A stretch of 64,000 nt of DNA from Sporosarcina globispora (GCF_001274725.1 NZ_LGUF01000007.1:342957-406956); one strand, 5' to 3'; positions 45,114 through 54,290 are shown, counted from the stretch's first letter. The notes: generated by a model from the letters alone, not told the origin. Numbers and translations: made by a program.

Positions 45114-46007
45114 ATGGCAAACTTAAAATATTCTTTATTTATTTTTCTGGGCGCATGCAGTTATGGCATTCTGGCATCCATTGTTAAGCTCGGACTCCAG
45201 GCCGGCCACTCTGTTCCCGAACTGACCGGTAGCCAATATTTATTTGGGCTCCTTTTGTTATTGCTTTCTTTCCCATTTATCAAACGAACGAAAATCACCC
45301 TTAAACAAACAGCAGCTTTGTTATTAACCGGAGGCTCCCTAAGTTTAACAGGCATTCTTTATGGAATGAGCCTTGACCGGATTCCGGCCTCCATCGCTGT
45401 TGTTCTCTTATTTCAGTTCACCTGGATAGGGATCCTTTTAGAAGCCCTATATGAAAGAAAGATGCCAAGCAAAGCAAAAATCATTTCTTCCATTTTGCTT
45501 ATTATAGGAACTGTATTTGCAAGCAACCTGATTAATTCCGGGTCACATCCTATTCAAGCTGATGGCCTGATCTATGGCTTATTATCAGCGGTTACATTTG
45601 CCGTATTCATTTTTGCTAGCGGCAAGGCAGGCAAAGGAGTGCCAACCATCCAGCGGAGCATCTTCATTACATTTGGCGGACTTCTTCTGGTAGCTGCTAT
45701 TTCTGGCCCCGTCTTAATAAGCGGCGGCATTCAGCTTGAAGGCCTATGGAAATTCGGGCTGCTGATGGCTTTATTCGGCGCCATATTCCCAATTGTATTC
45801 TTTGCAATCGGCTCACCCCATTTAGATTCAGGGCTTGCTACGATTGTAGGATCTGCAGAGCTTCCGGCCGCTGTTGCTGCAGCCATGCTGATTCTCGGCG
45901 AAAGAATTTCAGAAGCACAGACTTTCGGAATCGTACTGATATTGATTGGAATCAGCATTCCGCAGTTTTCTTTTAAAAAAGTATCAAAGAATCGCTATAG
46001 CACGTAA
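45114..46007 (+). CDS. EamA/DMT family transporter
   Basis: 297 aa with ten predicted helices in two EamA halves (LFIFLGACSYGILASIVKLGL; AVTFAVFIFASGKAGKG; GSAELPAAVAAAMLILGERIS). Export or import of a metabolite is expected; substrate unknown. AAAGGAG is 8 nt before the ATG at 45114, so the upstream in-frame codon at 45066 is rejected. A long tandem array starts right after the stop. Confidence 0.88.
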   Translation: MANLKYSLFIFLGACSYGILASIVKLGLQAGHSVPELTGSQYLFGLLLLLLSFPFIKRTKITLKQTAALLLTGGSLSLTGILYGMSLDRIPASIAVVLLFQFTWIGILLEALYERKMPSKAKIISSILLIIGTVFASNLINSGSHPIQADGLIYGLLSAVTFAVFIFASGKAGKGVPTIQRSIFITFGGLLLVAAISGPVLISGGIQLEGLWKFGLLMALFGAIFPIVFFAIGSPHLDSGLATIVGSAELPAAVAAAMLILGERISEAQTFGIVLILIGISIPQFSFKKVSKNRYST

Positions 46008-46009
46008 GG

Positions 46010-46225
46010 GGTTTCGCGTATAAAATCAGAATTTCGCGGTTATATTCAGTTTTTCGCGGATAAAATCAGAATTCCGCAGATATATTCAGTTTTTCGCGGA
46101 TAAAATCAGAATTCCGCAGATATATTCAGTTTTTCGCGGATAAAACCAGAATTTCGCAGATATATTCAGTTTTTCGCGGATAAAACCAGAATTTCGCAGA
46201 TATATTCAGTTTTTCGCGGATAAGA
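46010..46225. repeat. 20/40-bp-period tandem array (TTTTTCGCGGATAAAAyCAG)
   Basis: About 5.4 copies of a 40-bp unit made of two 20-bp half-units, TTTTTCGCGGATAAAATCAG and AATTCCGCAGATATATTCAG, with few changes between copies. It begins within 5 bp of the EamA stop and ends before that gene's terminator. No spacers, so not a CRISPR. Confidence 0.93.
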
Positions 46226-46251
46226 TTAAAGTTCTCCCCCATTTCAATAGT

Positions 46252-46289
46252 AAGAGGCTTTGGAAATCATTCTAAAGCCTCTTTTTTTT
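46252..46289 (+). terminator. Terminator after the EamA gene and tandem array
   Basis: AAGAGGCTTT/AAAGCCTCTT arms (46252-46261, 46274-46283) followed by a run of Ts. Transcripts of the EamA gene would include the whole array. Confidence 0.88.
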
Positions 46290-46374
46290 ATAAATTGAAC
46301 CGGACTGTTTACTCCCAAAAGTTGTGGGTATATGAAAGTATGCAATTCTACAATTTTTTTAAGGAGTGACAATA

Positions 46375-48060
46375 TTGGACAATAATCGGTACTGGGGCGG
46401 ATTTGATTACCTTTTGGCCAAACTGCCTGATCTATTATTAGCACTTTTAGTATTATTGGTTGGATGGATTATCGCAAAGGCAATCGAAAAGGCCGTTTTA
46501 AAAGGCCTGCGTAAAACCAGCCTTGATGACAAAGTATTCCCTGATAAAGCAAATAGAAAATATTCCTCTGAAAAAATAATCAGCAAAATCATTTACTATC
46601 TGCTGTTAGTATTCGTGTTTATCTTGTTCTTCAATATTTTAGACCTCGATATTATCGCTGCACCGCTTGTGGGCATGTTCTCTTCTATAGTGGCAGCAGT
46701 GCCGAGCACTTTAAAAGCAGCCCTAATTCTATTGTTTGCATGGCTTATCGCCACTGGGCTCAGCTTGTTAATCAAAAAGAGCGGCAGAACGCTCAAAGTT
46801 CATGAAAAGATGAGCAAATGGAATTTTACAGACAATAAAGATCAACCTGCCAATGTCATTGATAACGTGGCTAAAATTGTTTTCTACCTGACATTGCTGG
46901 TGTTCCTGCCGGCTGTATTAGGTGCTCTCAACTTGAATGGAATTGCTGGTCCATTCACTGGCATGCTAGAAAGCATCCTGGCCTTTTTGCCTAAGCTTCT
47001 TGCCGCAGCTCTGATTTTATTTGTCGGATGGTTTGCTGCAAAAATCGTCCGCGATATTGTAACGAATTTCCTGCAGGAAATCGGAAGTGAAAAACTAACG
47101 GCAAAACTTGGCGTAAGCCGTTTGTTTGAAGGGACAAGCCTGGCATCTGTAATTGGCACAGTTGTGTTTGTACTTATTTTAATTCCAACAGTCATTGCCG
47201 CTCTCGAACGATTGGATATTGAAGGCATTTCAGGACCGGCTATAGCCATGCTGAACGATGTCCTGACCATGCTGCCGAATATCGCTGTAGCTATATTCTT
47301 CGTTCTGATTGGTGTTTGGCTCGGAAAATGGATCCGAAAATTCGTCTCCAGTTTACTCGAACGCATCGGATTGAATTCTTACTTCTCCGGTATGGGATTA
47401 AACAAGTCTGCTGCAGCAGGCAATGGTTTAAGCTTCTCCCAAGTAATTGGCTATATGGCAGAAGTGATTATTGTCCTGTTGTTTGTGGTGCAGGCTCTTA
47501 ATATCCTTGGCCTTGACTTCCTGGTTACATTGGCTACAGGTGTTATCGCCTACCTGCCTCATGTGATTGCAGCCCTTGTCATTCTTGGTGTTGGTTTGTG
47601 GTTAGGCAGTCTTGTCAAAAAACTGCTTAGCACAGTTCTTCAGGGGCCTCACTATAAATTCCTGGCAAATGTGGCTCAGGCAGCTATTGTCGCAATCTCG
47701 ATCTTTATGGCACTTGACCAGCTTGGTCTTGCCGCTTCCATTGTCAATGCTGCGTTCATTCTAACGCTTGGTGCACTTGCACTGGCATTTGGCTTATCAT
47801 TTGGACTTGGCGGAAAAGATTTTGCAGCTAAGTATCTTCAAAAGCTTGACCGTAAAATTGAAGAAACAACCATTAATAAAGATGCCGATACGAGGGCAGT
47901 GATGAAAGAGGCCATGCCGGAGATGAAACCAGGCAATGCCCCTGATACTGTTGATAAACCGATTAACCCAACAAGTCCTGATCCATCCATGAATCCGGCA
48001 AACGACCCGTTAGATCCACGCAATAACCGGATGGATGAAAACAATGGGCCGTTGAAATAA
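46375..48060 (+). CDS. Mechanosensitive ion channel-like protein with five TM repeats
   Basis: 561 aa. Five copies of a conserved TM-helix unit (pattern lPxlxxAllilxvGWxxakxv) start near residues 15, 95, 190, 290 and 385, each followed by further helices, then a conserved AFILTLGALALAFGLSFGLGG near 455 and a Pro/Asp/Asn-rich hydrophilic tail. This is the MscS-related CmpX/TM_helix family; channel activity is inferred. TTG at 46375 has AAGGAG 8 nt upstream; the GTG at 46366 overlaps that SD. Repeat B2 supplies its 3' hairpin. Confidence 0.87.
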   Translation: MDNNRYWGGFDYLLAKLPDLLLALLVLLVGWIIAKAIEKAVLKGLRKTSLDDKVFPDKANRKYSSEKIISKIIYYLLLVFVFILFFNILDLDIIAAPLVGMFSSIVAAVPSTLKAALILLFAWLIATGLSLLIKKSGRTLKVHEKMSKWNFTDNKDQPANVIDNVAKIVFYLTLLVFLPAVLGALNLNGIAGPFTGMLESILAFLPKLLAAALILFVGWFAAKIVRDIVTNFLQEIGSEKLTAKLGVSRLFEGTSLASVIGTVVFVLILIPTVIAALERLDIEGISGPAIAMLNDVLTMLPNIAVAIFFVLIGVWLGKWIRKFVSSLLERIGLNSYFSGMGLNKSAAAGNGLSFSQVIGYMAEVIIVLLFVVQALNILGLDFLVTLATGVIAYLPHVIAALVILGVGLWLGSLVKKLLSTVLQGPHYKFLANVAQAAIVAISIFMALDQLGLAASIVNAAFILTLGALALAFGLSFGLGGKDFAAKYLQKLDRKIEETTINKDADTRAVMKEAMPEMKPGNAPDTVDKPINPTSPDPSMNPANDPLDPRNNRMDENNGPLK

Positions 48061-48061
48061 A

Positions 48062-48278
48062 GTAAAACCACAATAGTGGGGGTTTTGTTTATCCCCCACT
48101 GATTGTTAGTTGAGGCCCACAGGAAGTGGAAGTGGGTCACAAAGATGTTGCGGCAGGAACTTGGCGTTTTTTAGTCTTTGTTCTGCTTTTCGGGCCTTTA
48201 CGGGCAATTTCCCCCACTTATCCTCCATTGATTCCTCTGAGTCTTGATGAAGTGGGCGGCTTACTGCCCGTTAGACTG
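48062..48278 (-). repeat. Structured dispersed repeat family B, copy B2
   Basis: Inverted relative of B1, about 215 bp. ACGGGCA and TGCCCGT arms, a middle CCCACTT/AAGTGGG pair and the end hairpin AGTGGGGG/CCCCCACT are all kept, although bases differ from B1. A segment of about 60 bp not present in B1 lies between arms and end hairpin. The end hairpin may terminate the channel gene. 48279-48407 holds the leader of the DUF4395 gene. Confidence 0.8.
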
Positions 48279-48407
48279 CAATAAATTTCTGAAGCACGTC
48301 CTTGTGGGCGTGCTTTATTATTTTCCAGGCTTTTTCTCTTCACAAAAATATGAGATTTAAGTAAACTAATAATACCTATCAAACCAATGAGAAAGGTCGG
48401 AAAATAA

Positions 48408-48839
48408 ATGGCAAATAAACCTGTTTCTATTCCCCGTCCGCTCGTAAGAACCAATCAATGGTCGATTATATTAAGTGTTTTAGCTTCCTGGCTTACCGGA
48501 GAAGCATGGATTCTCGCCATTCCCCTGCTTGCAGGTGTTATGGGCCTATTGTTCGGCTACAATCCCATTATGCGTACAGCAAGGCATTTTCTAAGAAAGA
48601 ATCCTTCTGAATACATTCCCGAAGACTGGGAGCAGCAGCAATTTAATCAGGTGATTGCCGTTGCCTGCCTGGCACTTGGCTTAATCAGCTTCCTTCTGGA
48701 CTGGACAGCTGCCGGGTATGTGTTTACAGCCATGGTAGCACTATCAGCATTTATTGCCATTCTGGGATTTTGCATAGGATGTTTTATCCGCTTTCAGTTT
48801 AATCAGTATAAATACCGAAAATCATTAGATAAAGTGTAA
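48408..48839 (+). CDS. DUF4395 family membrane protein
   Basis: 143 aa with four hydrophobic helices in two pairs (WSIILSVLASWLTGEAWIL, AIPLLAGVMGLLFGYNP; VIAVACLALGLISFLLDW, MVALSAFIAILGFCIGCF). The N-terminal VRTNQWSI and the FGYNP turn are typical of DUF4395. Function unknown; related genes sit near redox or sulfur genes in some bacteria, which is not so here. SD AAAGGTCGG. Confidence 0.85.
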   Translation: MANKPVSIPRPLVRTNQWSIILSVLASWLTGEAWILAIPLLAGVMGLLFGYNPIMRTARHFLRKNPSEYIPEDWEQQQFNQVIAVACLALGLISFLLDWTAAGYVFTAMVALSAFIAILGFCIGCFIRFQFNQYKYRKSLDKV

Positions 48840-48864
48840 GGCAGCTATAACGGCTGCCTTTATT
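48838..48864 (+). terminator. Terminator of the DUF4395 gene
   Basis: AAGGCAGC/GCTGCCTT arms overlapping the TAA stop, followed by TTATTTATT. Confidence 0.8.
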
Positions 48865-48919
48865 TATTCCACCCAGCTAGTTTCAAAGGACTTTTTAGGG
48901 GTACATATTTCATAAGTAA

Positions 48920-49195
48920 ATCTTTGTGTTTGGAAATGCACCAGCATACAAGAAAAGAAAGACGAGGGATCTGGGCAATAGTCTTGTTCTCATTTTTGAA
49001 GGACTTGAAGGCACATCTAAAGGCGGCATCAGGTCCAGAGAGAAAGTAAGGGAACGGGTTGAAAAATGGGATGGCCTCCCTACCCATCCAAACATCAGCC
49101 ACTACGGCGATCCTGAACACCGCGAGTGGAAACAATACTTTATCGGTGATGACATTAAGCCAATCGAAGGGAAATGCCCTTTTCATCATAAATAA
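48920..49195 (+). pseudogene. YqcI/YcgG family remnant
   Basis: Reading IFVFGNAPAYKKRKTRDLGN, then NSLVLIFEGLEG, GGIRSREKVRERVEKWD, PTHPNISHYGDPEHREWK and a C-terminal GKCPFHH, this is the C-terminal third of a YqcI/YcgG family protein. A TAA lies directly upstream in frame, there is no SD, about 150 N-terminal residues are missing, and a short QPRRI-type stretch that I expect before FEGLEG is deleted. The remaining frame is open, so decay looks recent. Confidence 0.65.
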
Positions 49196-49320
49196 GTATG
49201 AAAATCGCAGCACCTTGCTCACGAATTATTTTCTAGGATCTCCCGTCTTCCGCTCCAATCAACTAAGTGATTAAATCCGGTGATCTGCCTGAAAAGCAAC
49301 AAACATCACGAAAACAGCAT

Positions 49321-49365
49321 TCATAAATAAGGAACCGCTCTCAGTAAACGGTTCCTTATTTATGA
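49321..49365 (-). terminator. Terminator of the dpp-ykf locus
   Basis: Perfect 17-bp arms (49321-49337, 49349-49365) with an 11-nt loop, overlapping the last codons of the beta-lactamase-like gene. Confidence 0.85.
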
Positions 49366-50141
49366 TCGATATATTGATAGATTCGTCTGCCGATGGAGGA
49401 TAGTACTTCTTTGCCGGCTGACTGATTATAGAGCTGGTCCACAAGCACAGCAGCATAGACTGTTTTTTCGTTACGGGTAAATATGGCGCAATCGTGCTCT
49501 ATTCCGGGAAGCTCCCCAGTTTTGCTGGCAACCTTGACTTTTTCTGTGTCCATCGTGTTTGCCAGTTTGTTTTTATATTGCTGCTTTTCCAATATATGCA
49601 GGGCTCTTTCTGTATATTTCCCAGATAAAAGCGAATGCTCTGCCAATGCTTTTAAGCCAATCGCCATATCCCTGGCTGTCGTTGTGTTGTCAATGCCGTT
49701 TTTTAATGCCTTAAAATCCATCATCACTCTGTTTAATTCTGTGTATTGGAAACCGAAACCTTTTATAAGCTGATTGATTTTCTCTTTTCCCAGCAGCTCA
49801 ATGATAAGATTAGTCGCTGTATTATCAGACACAATGATCATGAGCGTCATTAAGTCTATAACTTTGAACTTCAAATCCTTGGACATCGCCTGCAATACCC
49901 CGGCGCCGCCAACCCGGGCAGCATCCTTAACTTCCACTTCTTCCTCAAGATGAAGCAGCCCTTTATCCGCCTGAGATAGCCCCGCGAGCAAAATCGGAAC
50001 CTTAATTAAGCTTGCAGAAGAAAAAACATCATCGGCATTTGCTGCAATTACACCATCCTCTGTATGGACGTATACGCCTGCACGCCCTTCACAGCAGCTG
50101 GCCAAATCAAGGATCTCCGCTTTGAGAGTATTAAAATTCAT
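49356..50141 (-). CDS. Class A beta-lactamase-fold serine hydrolase, no signal peptide
   Basis: 261 aa. The three motifs of serine beta-lactamases/DD-peptidases are present: Ser44-x-x-Lys47 (SLIK), Ser105-Asp-Asn (SDN) and Lys207-Thr-Gly (KTG). No signal peptide or lipobox is visible, so it should stay in the cytoplasm, unlike resistance enzymes. It starts 1 nt after the ykfD stop, which ties it to murein-peptide recycling; it may hydrolyse D,D- or ester bonds of imported peptides. Classical penicillinase function is unlikely but untested. Confidence 0.85.
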   Translation of the reverse strand: MNFNTLKAEILDLASCCEGRAGVYVHTEDGVIAANADDVFSSASLIKVPILLAGLSQADKGLLHLEEEVEVKDAARVGGAGVLQAMSKDLKFKVIDLMTLMIIVSDNTATNLIIELLGKEKINQLIKGFGFQYTELNRVMMDFKALKNGIDNTTTARDMAIGLKALAEHSLLSGKYTERALHILEKQQYKNKLANTMDTEKVKVASKTGELPGIEHDCAIFTRNEKTVYAAVLVDQLYNQSAGKEVLSSIGRRIYQYIDHK

Positions 50142-50142
50142 T

Positions 50143-51153
50143 TTATTTAGCTGCAGCAACCTGCGGCCTATTATGGTCGCCTGTTACTTTTTCATTATAT
50201 AAATGGCATGCCACAAAGTGATCCTTCTCAATCTCCTGCCACTCAGGCTTCATGGAAGCACAAGCCTCCATCGCATATGGACAGCGTGTCCGGAATACAC
50301 AGCCGCTTGGCGGATTCATCGGACTCGGGAGCTCCCCTTCCAAGATGACTCTTTCCCGGTGATCCTCGACATCGGGGTCAGGGATAGGAATTGCAGACAG
50401 CAATGCCTGTGTATATGGGTGAAGAGGATTTTTGTATAAGTTTTCACTTGTTGTTAATTCCACTAAATTCCCCAGATACATAACGCCAATCCTGTCGCTG
50501 ATATGTTTAACCATCGATAGATCATGGGCGATGAATAAATAGGTGAGTCCTTTTTTCTTTTGAAGCCCCTTTAACAAGTTCACTACCTGGGCTTGTACAG
50601 ATACATCCAGTGCAGAGATCGGTTCATCAGCGATAATAAATTCAGGATCAAGCGCCAAAGCACGGGCAATTCCAATCCTTTGCCTCTGTCCGCCGCTGAA
50701 TTCATGCGGATAGCGGTTGGCATGATCGCGGTTGAGCCCTACGTCCTCCAAAAGCTGATAGACACGTTCAAGACGCTCTTTCTTGTTCGGATATAGCCCA
50801 TGAACCTCCATAGGCTCCGAAATAATCTCCTGAACGGTTGATCTTGGATTTAAAGAGGCATATGGATCCTGAAAAATCATCTGCATTTTCCTGTGGAAAG
50901 CAAATCTTTCTTTCTCAGTCATGTTATGGACGTTTTTTCCGTCATACAAGACTTCTCCTTCTGTACGATTATATAAACCAATAATCGTACGCCCAGCTGT
51001 TGATTTTCCGCAGCCGGATTCGCCGACAATCCCAAATGTTTCTCCTTGTTTGATATGAAAGGAGACATCATCAACAGCCTTCAGGGTCTGTCCTTTCCCC
51101 ATTGAAAAATGCTTTTTTAGATTATTGACCTTTAACAGTGCTTCTTTTGACAT
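50143..51153 (-). CDS. ykfD: Peptide ABC transporter ATP-binding protein YkfD (OppF type)
   Basis: 336 aa. Walker [10 protein letters not shown], signature FSGGQRQR, Walker B IIADEPISALD, and the C-terminal Cys-rich oligopeptide-ATPase region (CVFRTRCPYAMEAC, ACHLY) typical of OppF/DppF. With DppD it would form the ATPase pair for the DppBC permease. SD ACGGGGGA. Two bp after ykfC. Confidence 0.93.
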   Translation of the reverse strand: MSKEALLKVNNLKKHFSMGKGQTLKAVDDVSFHIKQGETFGIVGESGCGKSTAGRTIIGLYNRTEGEVLYDGKNVHNMTEKERFAFHRKMQMIFQDPYASLNPRSTVQEIISEPMEVHGLYPNKKERLERVYQLLEDVGLNRDHANRYPHEFSGGQRQRIGIARALALDPEFIIADEPISALDVSVQAQVVNLLKGLQKKKGLTYLFIAHDLSMVKHISDRIGVMYLGNLVELTTSENLYKNPLHPYTQALLSAIPIPDPDVEDHRERVILEGELPSPMNPPSGCVFRTRCPYAMEACASMKPEWQEIEKDHFVACHLYNEKVTGDHNRPQVAAAK

Positions 51154-51155
51154 GT

Positions 51156-52085
51156 TTATTCCCCCGTCTCTTGCCAGTAACGTCTAGCTGCACACAATTC
51201 CTTTTCATAGATGGTATCTTTCAAGTCAATAATTTCGATGGTTTTACCTGTATTAGGAGAATGAAGCATCTTTCCATCACCATAATAGATGCCTACGTGA
51301 TGGAGTTTGCCTTTTCCTTCTTCATAAGCAAAAAATAATAAGTCACCAGGTTCAATGGCATCAAGCTCGACCGGGTTCCCTGCTTCCGCCTGATCATGTG
51401 CATCACGGGGAATGAGATATCCATTTGCTTTGCACATAGAATAGCTAAAGCCAGAGCAGTCATACCCATAGCCGCTCATGCCACCCCATAAATATGGAAG
51501 TCCTATGAATTGTTCACCCGCATCGATAATGTCTTTTCCGCTGCCTTTTCGTATAGCCTCGATCGACTCATAGACCTGCACGTCTTCAGGTTTTAGATAT
51601 CCTTCTCCCCCAGGTATCTGCACCTGGATCCACCCGATTTCCTCTTTCAAGACTGGGAGTATGGTTTGATAACTTATAACAAGTTCCGATTCTCTGTCAT
51701 TAGAACAGAGAGCTGCCTTTTTCTTCTGGATTACCGCAACCATTCCGCTATCAAGCTTCCAATCTTCATTTTGAGTCAGCTGCACTTTCGGAATCCAGCC
51801 AGGGTATCCTCTCTCGTCCTTTGAAGAAGATTGGCTCGGGACAGCAACATGTGCCCACCCATCCTTCTCCTCCAATACAATCACTTCTTCTCCGTAAAGA
51901 ACTTGTGATTGCACAAGATTCCGATCGCAAAGTTCCAGCCGGGGCTCATATGTGAGCTTTTCAAGCCAGGAATCGAGATGAACTGGATTGGTTATGGCTT
52001 CAAAGTCTATTTCTCTTGATGAATCGCTTGCTGTCCACAAGGTTGCGGCAGGAACCGAAACCAGCCATTTTTGCTGTATTGCCAA
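51156..52085 (-). CDS. ykfC: Gamma-D-glutamyl-L-diamino acid endopeptidase YkfC (NlpC/P60)
   Basis: 309 aa: two SH3b-like domains (about 40-175) and a C-terminal NlpC/P60 domain with triad Cys210 (YDCSGFS), His263 (HHVGIYYG) and His275 (LHSPN). It cleaves L-Ala-gamma-D-Glu-diaminopimelate peptides to free L-Ala-D-Glu, the YkfB substrate. TTG start with AAGGAGG at 8 nt. No signal peptide, so it is cytoplasmic, as required for recycling. Confidence 0.93.
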   Translation of the reverse strand: MAIQQKWLVSVPAATLWTASDSSREIDFEAITNPVHLDSWLEKLTYEPRLELCDRNLVQSQVLYGEEVIVLEEKDGWAHVAVPSQSSSKDERGYPGWIPKVQLTQNEDWKLDSGMVAVIQKKKAALCSNDRESELVISYQTILPVLKEEIGWIQVQIPGGEGYLKPEDVQVYESIEAIRKGSGKDIIDAGEQFIGLPYLWGGMSGYGYDCSGFSYSMCKANGYLIPRDAHDQAEAGNPVELDAIEPGDLLFFAYEEGKGKLHHVGIYYGDGKMLHSPNTGKTIEIIDLKDTIYEKELCAARRYWQETGE

Positions 52086-52118
52086 AATGAATTCCTCCTT
52101 TTTAAATTTAATAATTAA

Positions 52119-53225
52119 TCAGGAAGTCAGTTCCTGCTTGCCCTCTATTAACGATACATTCCTGATGCCAAGGCCAGGTTCTGACGGCAGGGTGATTTTT
52201 CGGCCGGAATAGTGGATTCCTCCATCCACAATTTCTTTTGCCATCATCAATGGGGCGTCAAAATCAAAGCGGGTTATATTCTTTTTGCTTGCTGCAAAAT
52301 GGGCTGCGGCCGTAATGCCGATTTTGGTTTCAATCATGCTGCCCACCATGCACTCCATCCCGCAGACTTCAGCGAGCTGATTAATGATTTGAGCCTGATA
52401 AATGCCGCCTGATTTCATCAGCTTAATATTGATCAAATCAGCACTTCGCGTTTTAATGACTTCAAATGCCTGCTTCGGGGAAAAGACACTCTCGTCTGCC
52501 ATAATCGGTGTATCAACCGCATCTGTAACTTGCTTAAGGCCCTCAATATCCCAGGCCTTAACAGGCTGTTCGACAAGCTCAATATCTAAGTCCAATGCCT
52601 CCATTTTACGGATTGTATAAATCGCGTCTTTCGGTTTCCAGCCCTGATTGGCATCCAAACGGATTTTGATCTTAGAGCCAATTCGGTTTCGGATTTCCCG
52701 AATTCTCTCTATATCTGTTAAAATATCATCTTTGCCGACCTTCACTTTAAGGACATTGAAGCCTTGCTGAACATAGGAAACTGCATCTTCCCCCATTTCC
52801 TCTGGGCCATTGACGCTTACCGTATAATCCGTTTCCACTACATTTTTATGCCCGCCCAAAAATTGGTAAAGGGGCAGTTTGCATTGCTGGGCTAGACAAT
52901 CATAAAGTGCCATATCCACTGCTGCCTTTGCACTTGAATTTCCTATTAATGCTGACTGAATTCCCTGGAAGATATCCTCATAGTTTAGAAGGCTCTTATG
53001 AACCAGCTGAGGCTTTAACACATGATGTATGGCTGATTCTATGCTTGAGAGGCTGTCTCCTGTAATCACCACAGTTGGAGGTGCCTCCCCCCAGCCGGCA
53101 ATCCCATTATCACATGTTACTTTTACAACAATCGTTTCAGCAGTCTCAACCGTTCTCAAAGCTGTTTTAAATGGCTTTTTCAGTGGTACCGCAGCTCTAA
53201 ATGTTTCAATCGTGTTTATTTTCAT
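52119..53225 (-). CDS. ykfB: L-Ala-D/L-Glu epimerase YkfB
   Basis: 368 aa enolase-superfamily (muconate lactonizing group). The catalytic residues fall at the positions known from B. subtilis: Lys160 and Lys162 (KVKVG), metal ligands Asp191 (DANQGW), Glu219 (VEQP) and Asp244 (ADES), and Lys268 (NIKLMKSGG). It converts L-Ala-D-Glu to L-Ala-L-Glu for further hydrolysis. SD AAAGGGTGG. Confidence 0.96.
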   Translation of the reverse strand: MKINTIETFRAAVPLKKPFKTALRTVETAETIVVKVTCDNGIAGWGEAPPTVVITGDSLSSIESAIHHVLKPQLVHKSLLNYEDIFQGIQSALIGNSSAKAAVDMALYDCLAQQCKLPLYQFLGGHKNVVETDYTVSVNGPEEMGEDAVSYVQQGFNVLKVKVGKDDILTDIERIREIRNRIGSKIKIRLDANQGWKPKDAIYTIRKMEALDLDIELVEQPVKAWDIEGLKQVTDAVDTPIMADESVFSPKQAFEVIKTRSADLINIKLMKSGGIYQAQIINQLAEVCGMECMVGSMIETKIGITAAAHFAASKKNITRFDFDAPLMMAKEIVDGGIHYSGRKITLPSEPGLGIRNVSLIEGKQELTS

Positions 53226-53238
53226 CTATACCACCCTT

Positions 53239-54159
53239 TTACTTAACGCCGCTTTCGATTGTCAGCTTTTTACCGGCCGCATCCAATTCTGCCCTTACAC
53301 CTAATGGCACAGAAATATGCGGAGAGCAATGGCCGATATTAAAGCCTTTTACAGCCGGCTTATTCACCCGTTTAATATACGTATCCAGCACTTCATCCAG
53401 TTCTAATGAAAGCTCTCTTTCCGGGACGCAATTATTAAAGTCCCCGATGATAAAGCCGGCCGCATCCTCAAGCTTCCCGGCCATATGGAGCTGGTTTAGC
53501 ATGCGGTCGACCGCACGGGGCTCTTCATTGATATCTTCAATAAGCACTAGCTTATTTTTTGTATCAATTTCATACGGTGTTCCTATTGTACTGGCCAACA
53601 GAGACAGATTACCGCCCGTTAAAATACCAGCTGCACTCCCGCTCACCATCGTCTCCAGATTTGAAATTCCTTCTGGATAGTCAAGCGTTAGAGGCTCAAA
53701 TAACTGGCTAAAATATTGCTTTGATAGTGGGTCCGCATCCTCCTTGCCAATATCGGAAGCCAACATCGGGCCATGGAAGGTGACCAATCCTGTCTGCTGG
53801 CGGATTGCAGTGTGCAGGAATGTAATATCACTGTAGCCCCAGAAAATTTTCGGATTTTCTTTAATAAGGCTGTAGTCAATTTGGGATGCAATTCTCCCTG
53901 TGCCATAGCCGCCGCCTGCACAAATGATGGCTTTGACTTCCTCATCCAAAAACATGTTATGTAAATCTGCCAGCCGGTCTGAATCCTTCCCGGCCAAGTA
54001 ACCATATTGATCAGTCACATGTTTGCCCTTCTTCACCTTTACACCAAGCTCATCCAAAAAGGATAGGGATCGTTTCAGGTTTTCCTGATTGGGCGGACTT
54101 GCAGGTGCTATAATTCCAATTACATCGCCTTTTTCCAGGCGCTGAGGTTTAATCGCCAT
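53239..54159 (-). CDS. ykfA: LD-carboxypeptidase YkfA (S66 family)
   Basis: 306 aa of the LdcA/MccF family (S66). GDVIGIIAPASP N-terminus, nucleophile Ser in WGYSDITFLH, and the Glu and His of the C-terminal half (ILIEDINEEPRAVDRMLNQL, FNIGHCSPH). It removes the terminal D-Ala from murein tetrapeptides; MccF-like hydrolysis of a toxic nucleotide peptide is an alternative. SD AAAGGATG. It is the first gene after the repeat A4, so it may need its own promoter. Confidence 0.9.
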   Translation of the reverse strand: MAIKPQRLEKGDVIGIIAPASPPNQENLKRSLSFLDELGVKVKKGKHVTDQYGYLAGKDSDRLADLHNMFLDEEVKAIICAGGGYGTGRIASQIDYSLIKENPKIFWGYSDITFLHTAIRQQTGLVTFHGPMLASDIGKEDADPLSKQYFSQLFEPLTLDYPEGISNLETMVSGSAAGILTGGNLSLLASTIGTPYEIDTKNKLVLIEDINEEPRAVDRMLNQLHMAGKLEDAAGFIIGDFNNCVPERELSLELDEVLDTYIKRVNKPAVKGFNIGHCSPHISVPLGVRAELDAAGKKLTIESGVK

Positions 54160-54290
54160 GCTGTCACATCCTTTTAGTAGATTATTAGCATTATATGCTC
54201 CTTCAGCAAAAGCATTGTTTGGAAATTGAAATGATTGTCGAGGATATAAGCTAAAATTCGGGAAAATATATTATTTTTCGGGAAATAATT

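Noticed and set aside
46010-46225. CRISPR array
   Set aside because: Units are contiguous and all alike; there are no unique spacers and no cas genes.
46884-47366. 160-codon minus-strand ORF
   Set aside because: Antisense to the TM-repeat channel gene, composition mirrors its helices.
48860-49222. 120-codon minus-strand ORF
   Set aside because: Antisense to the YqcI/YcgG remnant, whose plus-strand frame has recognisable family motifs.
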